NCBI GenBank assembly: GCA_002368955.1 | Contig: DFDY01000049.1 | Span: forward strand, 1 to 29,430 | Length of the DNA stretch: 29,430 nt | Reading direction: 5' to 3' | Origin: Bacteroidales bacterium UBA3816 | GTDB lineage: Bacteria; Bacteroidota; Bacteroidia; Bacteroidales; P3 | Shown: in pieces, positions 1-5,947 of the stretch | Layout of the letters: each line of letters opens with the position of its first letter | Position numbering within the stretch: position 1 is the stretch's first letter | Notes under the pieces: model-generated | What the model saw: only the letters and a program-made list of their open reading frames with translations | Databases searched by the model: none | What the model was told of the DNA's origin: nothing | Translations under genes and position numbers: made by a program

Positions 1-767
1 TGCAGGCCGGCACCTCCCACTTCCTTGGGCAGAACTTTGCTAAGGCCTTCGAGGTCCAGTTCCTCAACAAGGAGAACCAGCTCGAATACGTCTGGGCCAC
101 CTCATGGGGTGTCTCCACCCGACTGATGGGTGCCCTCATCATGACCCACTCCGACGACAACGGCCTCGTCCTGCCGCCCAAGCTGGCCCCCATCCAGGTG
201 GCCATCGTGCCCATCTGCAAGAACAGCGAGCAGATGGCCGAGCTCGACGCCCACATCGCCCCCATCATCGACGCCCTCAAGGCCAAAGGCCTCACCGTCA
301 AGTACGATAACCGCACCGAGTACAAACCTGGCTGGAAGTTTAACGAGTATGAATTTAAGGGCGTGCCCGTCCGTCTGGCTATTGGCCCCCGCGACCTAGA
401 GAACGGCACCTGTGAAGTCTGCCGCCGCGACACTCTGGAGAAAATTACCATGCCCATCGAGGGCATTGCCGACCACGTGCTCAGCCTGATGGAGGAGATT
501 CAGAAGAACCTCTTCCAGCGTGCCGCCGACTTCCGCGCCGCCAACACCCGTAAGGTGGACACCTGGGAGGAGTTCCAGACCGAGATCGAGAAGGGCGGCT
601 TCCTGCTCTGCCACTGGGACGGCACCACCGAGACCGAGGAGAAGGTCAAGGAACTCACCAAGGCCACCATCCGCTGCATCCCCTTCGACGCCCCCGAAGA
701 GGAAGGCAAGTGCATCCTCACAGGCAAACCCTCCCACCGCCGCGTCATCTTCGCCCGCGCTTACTAA
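1..767 (+). CDS. proS: Prolyl-tRNA synthetase, C-terminal part (archaeal/eukaryotic-type ProRS)
   Basis: Partial: the reading frame is open from the window edge (codons in phase from base 3) to the TAA at 765-767, about 254 residues. The enzyme charges tRNA-Pro in the cytoplasm. The visible part starts in the class II catalytic core (TSHFLGQNFAKAFEV, then motif 3 around GVSTRLMGALIMTHSDD). It continues into the anticodon-binding domain (PPKLAPIQVAIVPI) and ends with the C-terminal domain of the archaeal-type enzyme, finishing in the typical terminal Tyr (FARAY). In zinc-binding relatives that last domain has two Cys pairs. Here the partner positions read LLCHWDGT and GKCILTG, so one Cys of each pair appears to be Thr and the zinc site is probably lost. 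An internal ATG at 126 is not the start, because conserved motif 3 lies upstream of it. A bidirectional terminator follows. Confidence 0.95.
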   Translation, partial: QAGTSHFLGQNFAKAFEVQFLNKENQLEYVWATSWGVSTRLMGALIMTHSDDNGLVLPPKLAPIQVAIVPICKNSEQMAELDAHIAPIIDALKAKGLTVKYDNRTEYKPGWKFNEYEFKGVPVRLAIGPRDLENGTCEVCRRDTLEKITMPIEGIADHVLSLMEEIQKNLFQRAADFRAANTRKVDTWEEFQTEIEKGGFLLCHWDGTTETEEKVKELTKATIRCIPFDAPEEEGKCILTGKPSHRRVIFARAY

Positions 768-790
768 CCCATTTCGTTATAGCATAACAC

Positions 791-827
791 AAAAACGTCT
801 GCAAACCAATGCTTGCAGACGTTTTTT
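791..827. terminator. Bidirectional intrinsic terminator between proS and the convergent lipoprotein gene
   Basis: The 12-bp perfect arms AAACGTCTGCAA (793-804) and TTGCAGACGTTT (813-824) enclose an 8-nt loop. A T-run follows on the plus strand, and a matching A-run at 791-795 precedes the stem, giving a T-run on the minus strand. It can therefore end proS transcription and also the minus-strand operon that stops at 929. Nothing else was seen in 828-928. Confidence 0.85.
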
Positions 828-928
828 ACTTATCAATGAATGTCAAGTTAGGCTGCTACAATGTCTTGAATGCTTGTAGGATGTCCTTATCGCTTATATT
901 TACGCAGTTTTTCCCCACTCAATAGTTT

Positions 929-1543
929 TCATTGGTAATTTGATATGAACTCTATTGCTTCCTGTATGCCATTATAATGGACGGCATCGTATGTGGCTAT
1001 TACTTCAGTTATATCTTCATCCAGTAATATGACCAAGTCATTTATAGTGATTTCCCCAGTATTAGTCTTTGATCTATATCTGTGATTTGCTTTATAACCA
1101 ATAAAATACACTCCTTCCTCAACAATCTCTTGCATTTCTAAGAGAATCTCTTCTACCTTATTTTGTAACATCTTTTTTTGAACCAAAACATTGTCATATT
1201 CCTTTTTTGCTTCTTGATATTGTGCTCTTTCAAAATCAGAGTGATAGTATCCTTTTTTGCCCCATATAGCCATGCTTGACTTACTCCTGTCGGCTCTAAA
1301 TTCCAATTTTTTCAATTCACCACTTATCTCTGTTAGCAATATAAAGTGGTTCAAGTAAATTGAATTATCTAAAGGCGAAAAAGCACTATCAATTGTGGTC
1401 TCTACAGGATCATAGCTCTCTGGATAGTACAAGGTGCTTTGGATTTCTTCTTATATTAGTTTCTCCACTTTCTTCTCAGTACTACTACCACAACCCATGA
1501 GGATAAAGGAAGTCAAGGTATAAATAATATTTTTTTTCTTCAT
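929..1543 (-). pseudogene. Small lipoprotein gene interrupted by one in-frame TAA
   Basis: The minus-strand ATG at 1543-1541 begins a lipoprotein signal peptide (MKKKNIIYTLTSFILMGCGS; Cys-18 follows LMG as a lipobox). After 30 codons (…KKVEKLI) there is a TAA at 1453-1451. The same frame then continues without a break as EEIQSTLYYPESYDPVETT and on to a TGA at 931-929, about 204 residues in all. The second part has a Glu/Lys-rich, coiled-coil-like middle (LQNKVEEILLEMQEIVEEG). The YPESYDPVET motif resembles that of many small Bacteroidales lipoproteins of unknown function. An intact gene would need only a sense codon such as CAA or AAA at 1451-1453. The part after the stop has no ATG, only a TTG at 1432, and would lack export. 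The gene starts 12 nt after the stop of the upstream gene, so the two form an operon. A sequencing error is the main alternative to real inactivation. Confidence 0.75.
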
Positions 1544-1555
1544 TTTGATTGTTAA

Positions 1556-2266
1556 TTATAAATCCTCACCATTAGATTTATTTTTCTCATTGTCATAATA
1601 CATAGCGATGCGATAGTCACCATATAGTTCAGCAATAGTAAACCAAACTATTTTCAAAGGATTATTGGCCACGTAATACTCTTTGAACTCATCTTGATAC
1701 TCATTTAAAACAACCATTACTAGCTGTTCTTTTTCACTATCAGATAGTTCGGCCAATTCATTCTCTGATATTTTCCCTTTTGCAAACTCCAAAATAGTGT
1801 TTTTAAATAAATCTGTATCAATGGTCATTTCTGTTTGATAAAAGATGGCCTCATACCTCTTATTGTTAACAATCATTTCATATGAGATATCTTCATTATC
1901 AGGTATTTCTTGATTTTCTTTTATGCCTGAGTATCTACTGTTCCGTCCAAATTGCCTACATAAATTGTTGAACCTAATTTTGATTGCTGTTTCATTCACA
2001 CCAAAAGCGTCTTCTACTAATATTCGATATACCTTATTATTATTGGTTACAACATGTAATCTTACATTGTAACCATTGAACTCACCTTCTAGGCAATCCA
2101 ATTGGGAATTGTATGTGTAACCCTTTTCTTTAAGTTTTTGAATCATGTTAGTTTTTGTTCCGTCAACGGGGATACCGAGGAACTTGGTTACATCATTCTG
2201 GGCAAGGCTCATGGATGAAAGAAATAGAAAAACAACAAACAATAATCGTTTCATTTTTTTACTCAT
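1556..2266 (-). CDS. Exported protein of unknown function, 236 aa
   Basis: Not assigned to a named family. The N-terminus MSKKMKRLLFVVFLFLSSMSLAQ is a classic Sec signal peptide with likely cleavage after SLA, so the mature protein (QNDVTKFLGIPVDGTK…) should be periplasmic. The opening FLGIPVDGTKTNMIQKLKEKG recurs, from memory, at the start of small exported Bacteroidales proteins. The rest mixes beta-strand-like stretches with an acidic helical region (ENELAELSDSEKEQLVMVVL). I chose the ATG at 2266 because GGGGAG lies about 8 nt upstream. MKRLL at 2254 is equally possible, while the longer frame to 2287 would only add residues before the signal peptide. It is co-directional with the broken lipoprotein gene 12 nt downstream. 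Base composition is clearly more AT-rich than in proS, gcvH or rho. Confidence 0.75.
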   Translation of the reverse strand: MSKKMKRLLFVVFLFLSSMSLAQNDVTKFLGIPVDGTKTNMIQKLKEKGYTYNSQLDCLEGEFNGYNVRLHVVTNNNKVYRILVEDAFGVNETAIKIRFNNLCRQFGRNSRYSGIKENQEIPDNEDISYEMIVNNKRYEAIFYQTEMTIDTDLFKNTILEFAKGKISENELAELSDSEKEQLVMVVLNEYQDEFKEYYVANNPLKIVWFTIAELYGDYRIAMYYDNEKNKSNGEDL

Positions 2267-2293
2267 TATTGCTCCCCAGCACCCCAAGAGCAG

Positions 2294-2467
2294 TCAATAA
2301 AGAAGCGTGGCGCTGATATACCACTTCTTTGTCTGAGGGTCGTGAGAAAAACCTTGATCTGAAGAAATGTATACAGTCCACGCATAGCGCGAACCATCAT
2401 ACGATTCTTGCAGACATCGAAAATTTCTCACGTTTTCAGACACAAGAAAAGCATAACGCTTCGTATT
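2294..2467 (-). other. Open frame without a start codon; possible 3' remnant of a gene
   Basis: On the minus strand, 57 sense codons run from just after a TGA (2470-2468) to a TGA at 2296-2294. The frame contains no ATG. The encoded text (for example DGSRYAWTVYISSD and TKKWYISATLLY at the end) alternates aromatic and small residues like real beta strands. It ends 27 nt upstream of the exported-protein gene. It could be the decayed 3' end of a former operon neighbour. Chance cannot be excluded. Confidence 0.25.
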
Positions 2468-2508
2468 TCAATAAAATGGTTTGAGAACAATATGTTCCGA
2501 ATCCATTG

Positions 2509-2516
2509 CAAATATA
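2509..2516 (-). promoter_or_regulatory. Promoter -7 box for the 2266-929 operon
   Basis: The minus strand reads TATATTTG, matching the Bacteroidetes TAnnTTTG box. No good TTTG was found about 19 nt further upstream. Transcription would start near 2502 and run leftward through a leader of roughly 240 nt into the exported-protein gene. Confidence 0.4.
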
Positions 2517-2790
2517 CACTTTTTTTCCTACTTTGCCACTTTTTTTCTACATTGCAGGGTGGCGGGCGGCTGGGCGGTTCTTTTCGGCTTTTTTCTAGGA
2601 AGGCTGTTGAGGGGTTGAAGAAGAGGTGGAGAAGGTTCGCTGAAGGTTCGCCGTGGGTTCGGCCGGTGAGACGGAGATTCATTGATTTTCAGGCGTTTCT
2701 ACTTATGGCCTTCGGAGAAAATGACCTAACATTCGAAGAAATCAATGAGTTACGGTTACCAACGGGTAGGAAGGTCTAATGCGAGGCAGG

Positions 2791-2820
2791 CTAACATATA
2801 TATGAATATATATATGTTAG
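2791..2820. repeat. Perfect 13-bp inverted repeat with 4-nt loop
   Basis: CTAACATATATAT at 2791-2803 is the exact reverse complement of 2808-2820, with GAAT between. No T-run follows on either strand, so it does not look like an ordinary intrinsic terminator. It could extrude as a cruciform or act as an RNA hairpin. Confidence 0.8.
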
Positions 2821-2854
2821 TCGGACGGCGACCAATGGGTTAAGTGAAAATGGC

Positions 2855-2886
2855 GGGGTAGGGCAGGGCGGCAGGGTGGGGGAGGG
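2855..2886 (+). other. Potential G-quadruplex tract
   Basis: Six runs of three or more G separated by 1-5 nt loops occur within 32 bases (GGGG-TA-GGG-CA-GGG-CGGCA-GGG-T-GGGGG-A-GGG), enough for a canonical G4 on the plus strand. It lies immediately beyond the gcvH terminator. Confidence 0.6.
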
Positions 2887-2889
2887 AAT

Positions 2890-2924
2890 AAAAAATCAGC
2901 GCTCCGACAGGGGCGGGGCGCTGA
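2890..2924 (-). terminator. Intrinsic terminator of gcvH
   Basis: On the minus strand TCAGCGCCCC (2924-2915) pairs with GGAGCGCTGA (2905-2896), with one G-T wobble, around a 9-nt loop. TTTTTT (2895-2890) follows. It starts 26 nt after the gcvH stop codon. Confidence 0.85.
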
Positions 2925-2949
2925 CTAGAGTGTGTATGCCTAAATGTGA

Positions 2950-3327
2950 TTAAGCACCGATTTTGGCTTTGTAAGCTTCGGCGTCCAGCAGGCCGTCGAT
3001 GTCGGCCACGTTGGCGGGTTTGATTTTGATAATCCAGCCTTCGCCATAGGGGTCGTTGTTGATGGAGCTGGCCTCTTCGAGCTCGCTGTTGAACTCGACC
3101 ACTTCGCCGGTGACGGGCATGAGCAGGTCAGCCACGGTCTTCACAGCCTCAAGGCTGCCAAAAGCCTCGCCGCCTTCAATGGTCTCGCCTTCGCAGTCAA
3201 CGTCTACGAAAACGATGTCGCCCAACTCGTGCTGAGCATAGTCGGTGATACCAACATAAGCAAATTCGCCTTCAACTCTTACCCATTCGTCGTCCTGGGT
3301 GTACTTTAAATTCTGAGGAATGTTCAT
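2950..3327 (-). CDS. gcvH: Glycine cleavage system H protein, 125 aa
   Basis: GcvH is the lipoylated shuttle of the glycine cleavage system. Its lipoyl arm accepts the aminomethyl group from the P protein, delivers it to the T protein, and is reoxidised by the L protein (lpdA is at 21941 in this window). The sequence shows the H-protein fold from the conserved N-terminus (YTQDDEWVRVEG) through GITDYAQHELGDIVFVD to the lipoylation site GSLEAVKTVADL, with Lys-63 as the modified lysine. The C-terminal part carries the usual SSINNDPYGEGWIIKI. Length is normal for the family. It appears monocistronic, with a consensus promoter at 3403-3373 and its own terminator at 2924-2890. The P and T genes are not in the window. 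Confidence 0.97.
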   Translation of the reverse strand: MNIPQNLKYTQDDEWVRVEGEFAYVGITDYAQHELGDIVFVDVDCEGETIEGGEAFGSLEAVKTVADLLMPVTGEVVEFNSELEEASSINNDPYGEGWIIKIKPANVADIDGLLDAEAYKAKIGA

Positions 3328-3372
3328 TGTATTACTTAATTAAGTGTTATTTATATGTTCTTAAATTTTCTG

Positions 3373-3403
3373 CAAAAGTACACATTTTCGTTCATTCAAC
3401 AAA
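3373..3403 (-). promoter_or_regulatory. Promoter of gcvH
   Basis: The minus strand reads TTTG (3403-3400), exactly 19 nt, then TACTTTTG (3380-3373), a full match to the Bacteroidetes consensus. Predicted start is near 3366, giving a leader of about 40 nt to the gcvH ATG at 3327. Confidence 0.85.
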
Positions 3404-3408
3404 ATTTT

Positions 3409-3440
3409 TTTGCTCATGTGAGATTTTTTTTTTATTTTTG
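3409..3440 (+). promoter_or_regulatory. Promoter of rho
   Basis: TTTG (3409-3412), 20 nt, TATTTTTG (3433-3440). The upstream box is 5 bp from that of the divergent gcvH promoter, so the two polymerases would bind back to back. Predicted start is near 3447, giving a leader of about 115 nt before the rho ATG. Confidence 0.8.
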
Positions 3441-3563
3441 TAGCATCAAAAGTCGTCAAGATTTAAGGCTTTTCTTGGTTTTAAAGGTTGATAATCATGA
3501 CGTTCCGCATAATTTTTATTGGTAAACAACTTTTTAAAAAATACTCACCACATATTATTATAT

Positions 3564-5657
3564 ATGTATAGCAAATCAGAATTAGAGGCGAAGGCGCAGG
3601 TTGAACTTATCAACATTGCAAAAGAATTAGGCATTGCCGGCGCCGTCGCTCTCAATCCCCAAGACCTAATCTATAGGATTATCGCCCTTCAGTCCGAGAA
3701 CCCCAAGGCCCTCACCAAGGAGCAGGAGATGCAGCAGAAAGAGAAGTCTGCCGCCCCGCGTCCCAAGCGTGCACGCATCAAACCCACGCTTTTGGCCGAG
3801 TCGTCGATGACCAACCCCGAGCTCCACAAGCGCGGACGCAAACCAGCCGCTGCCAGCAGCCCTCGGGTCAACACTGTGGTTAACAAGGATATCACTTCCC
3901 CCATCGACTTGGATTCTCTGGGCATCAATATAGAGGATTTGGAAATTCCCGTCATACCCGATGTGCCCGACGTGGTCAGCCCTTCGGGCCATCTTATCCG
4001 CCGAGGCGAAAATGCAGCCCAGCCCGAACTTCCGCTGGCCGAGCCAGTGGCTGACGGCAGCCCGGCACCAGCCGAAGCCCCTGCCCCGCAGAAGAAAAAG
4101 CGCGGCCGCCCCAAGAAGAGTGAGGTCGTGGTTGAAGAACCCGCCCCCGAACCCGTCAGCACCCCCGAACCCACTGAGGAGAAACAGGCCGAGGTTGCCC
4201 CCTCGTCGAACACCGATGCCTCAATCGTAGCCCCCTCACAGCCTGAGTCTCCCCAAGAGGAGCCCAAGGTTCGCAAACATCGCGAACATATCCGTCCAGG
4301 AGCCCAGCCCTTGGCCACCAGCCGTCCCATGGCTCCGGAGGCTGCATCTGCCGAAACACCGACTTCTGCCCTCCCCGAGGCAACTACTGTCGAGGCTCCT
4401 AAGGAGGTTCCGGACAACAACAAGAAACCTTGGAAAAAGTTCGACCGCAAGCACGGCAAGAATGCTCCCCAGGGTCAATCTCAGGACAACCAGAATGCCG
4501 AGGGCGATGTTCCCGTCAAACCCGCCTATCCATTCGAAACCGAGGGCGTGGTAGAGGTGGAAGGCGTGCTGGAGTTGGCTCCCGATGGCTATGGCTTTAT
4601 GCGCTCGTCGGACTACAACTATCTGGCTTCGCCCGACGATGTGTATGTCTCTGTGCAGATGGTGCACAACTTCGGCCTCAAGACCGGCGACACCATCCAG
4701 GGCATGGTGCGTCCGCCCAAGGAAAATGACCGCTATTTTGTCATGGTCAAGATAAACGAAATCAACGGTCTCTCGCCCGAGCGTATTCGCGACCGCGTTC
4801 CCTTTGAGTCGCTCACACCGCTTTTCCCCGACGAGAAATTCAAACTCACCGGCCACCCCAGCGAGACTCGTTCCACCCGCATCATCGATATGTTCACCCC
4901 CATCGGAAAGGGACAGCGCGGCCTGATTGTGGCACAGCCCAAGACCGGTAAGACCACCCTGCTGAAAGAGGTGGCCAACGCCATTGCCTACAACCATCCC
5001 GAGGTGTACCTGATGGTGCTGCTCATCGACGAGCGTCCCGAGGAGGTCACCGACATGCAGCGCAGTGTCAAGGCCGAGGTCATAGCCTCCACCTTTGACG
5101 AGCCGGCCGACCGCCATGTGCGCATTGCCAACATAGTTTTGGAGAAGGCCAAACGCCTGACCGAGTGCGGCCACGATGTGGTCATCGTGCTCGACTCTAT
5201 CACCCGTCTGGCCCGTGCGTACAACACTGTTCAGCCCGCTTCGGGCAAGGTGCTCTCCGGCGGTGTGGAGGCCAACGCTCTGCAGAAACCCAAACGTTTC
5301 TTTGGCGCCGCCCGTAATATTGAAGACGGCGGCTCGCTGACCATCATTGCCACCGCCCTCACCGAGACTGGCAGCAAGATGGATGACGTTATCTTTGAGG
5401 AATTCAAGGGCACGGGTAACATGGAGCTGCAGTTGGACCGCAAACTGGCCAACAAGCGCATCTATCCCGCTATAGACCTGGCCGCCTCCAGCACCCGTCG
5501 CGACGACCTCTTGGTGCCCAAGAACATGCTCACCCGCATCTTGGCCTTGCGCAACCTGCTCACCGACATGACCCCCCTCGAAGCCATGGATTTCCTGCTC
5601 AAGAACATGGCCCCCACTCGCAGCAACGAGGAATTCCTCTTCACAATGGACAAATAG
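3564..5657 (+). CDS. rho: Transcription termination factor Rho with long low-complexity insert, 697 aa
   Basis: Rho is a hexameric RNA helicase that ends transcription. I placed the start at the ATG at 3564 (MYSKSELEAKAQVELINIAK), the beginning of the helical Rho_N domain (about residues 1-45). An upstream TTG at 3519 gives unrelated sequence. Residues about 50-315 are a Pro/Ala/Glu/Lys-rich, probably disordered insert with AT-hook-like RGRP/RGRK motifs (KKKRGRPKKSE near residue 176). The cold-shock-type RNA-binding domain follows (about 325-400, LELAPDGYGFMRSSDYNYL). Then comes the RecA-type ATPase: Walker A QPKTGKTT (about 457-465), Walker B VVIVLDS (about 538) and the RNA-contacting SGGVEANALQKPKRFFGAARN loop. 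Typical Rho is about 420 aa; the insert explains the excess. Such inserts are known in Bacteroidetes, and the one in Bacteroides thetaiotaomicron has been linked to phase separation of Rho. Confidence 0.97.
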   Translation: MYSKSELEAKAQVELINIAKELGIAGAVALNPQDLIYRIIALQSENPKALTKEQEMQQKEKSAAPRPKRARIKPTLLAESSMTNPELHKRGRKPAAASSPRVNTVVNKDITSPIDLDSLGINIEDLEIPVIPDVPDVVSPSGHLIRRGENAAQPELPLAEPVADGSPAPAEAPAPQKKKRGRPKKSEVVVEEPAPEPVSTPEPTEEKQAEVAPSSNTDASIVAPSQPESPQEEPKVRKHREHIRPGAQPLATSRPMAPEAASAETPTSALPEATTVEAPKEVPDNNKKPWKKFDRKHGKNAPQGQSQDNQNAEGDVPVKPAYPFETEGVVEVEGVLELAPDGYGFMRSSDYNYLASPDDVYVSVQMVHNFGLKTGDTIQGMVRPPKENDRYFVMVKINEINGLSPERIRDRVPFESLTPLFPDEKFKLTGHPSETRSTRIIDMFTPIGKGQRGLIVAQPKTGKTTLLKEVANAIAYNHPEVYLMVLLIDERPEEVTDMQRSVKAEVIASTFDEPADRHVRIANIVLEKAKRLTECGHDVVIVLDSITRLARAYNTVQPASGKVLSGGVEANALQKPKRFFGAARNIEDGGSLTIIATALTETGSKMDDVIFEEFKGTGNMELQLDRKLANKRIYPAIDLAASSTRRDDLLVPKNMLTRILALRNLLTDMTPLEAMDFLLKNMAPTRSNEEFLFTMDK

Positions 5658-5698
5658 CCAGTCGGCATCCTGTCGCCCACCGTGGCACATGAAAAATC

Positions 5699-5730
5699 AG
5701 GGACCCTGTCTTACGACGGAGTCCCTTTTC
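5699..5730 (+). terminator. Probable intrinsic terminator of rho
   Basis: AGGGAC (5699-5704) pairs with GTCCCT (5721-5726). A short inner GTC/GAC pairing surrounds a TTAC loop, and TTTT follows. The stem is modest and interrupted. Confidence 0.6.
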
Positions 5731-5749
5731 TCATGCCCCTCCATATTAT

Positions 5750-5943
5750 CCCCAATCGGTCATTAGGAATAGTGTCAGATTAGTAATTGTTTCGAGTAGG
5801 TTGGCAGCATCATTGTCGCAGGCGTAGCGGGCTACGTCAAGACAGGGATGAGGCCAAGATGTCGAAAGAAATGCCGATATGGCATAAATAAAGCTTGAAA
5901 TGAGGACGTTATGACCAAGTGTCGGTCTAATGACCGATTGGGG
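5750..5943. repeat. REP/MITE-like element with 17-bp inverted ends
   Basis: CCCCAATCGGTCATTAG (5750-5766) and its exact reverse complement (5927-5943) bound a 194-bp non-coding segment. The right end extends to GGTCTAATGACCGATTGGGG (5924-5943), which itself contains a GGTC-TAAT-GACC hairpin. The same 20-mer recurs at 16677-16696. The element fills the gap between the convergent rho and histidine kinase genes; its right end is 4 nt from the kinase stop codon. No transposase frame is inside. A frame of 140 codons crossing it on the minus strand is a shadow. Confidence 0.75.
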
Positions 5944-5947
5944 ATTA

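Larger units (their letters stand above)
2520..2889. other. Non-coding, purine-rich region with a hairpin and a G-rich tract
   Basis: No convincing gene. A plus-strand frame (2408-2779) is compositionally odd, and its only protein-like part is the last 24 codons (ATG 2708, FGENDLTFEEINEL to TAA 2779). The region holds repeated GGTTCG words (about 2634-2661), a perfect AT hairpin (2791-2820) and a G-run tract (2855-2886). It separates the accessory lipoprotein pair from the 3' end of gcvH. Confidence 0.5.

Noticed and set aside
2408..2779. 123-codon plus-strand frame
   Set aside because: It runs through promoter-like and purine-rich DNA, has no family features, and its opposite strand carries a promoter box. 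Only the last 24 codons look protein-like.
3519..3563. Extended N-terminus of Rho from a TTG
   Set aside because: Residues before MYSKSELE are not Rho-like, and the ATG at 3564 starts the conserved N-terminal domain.
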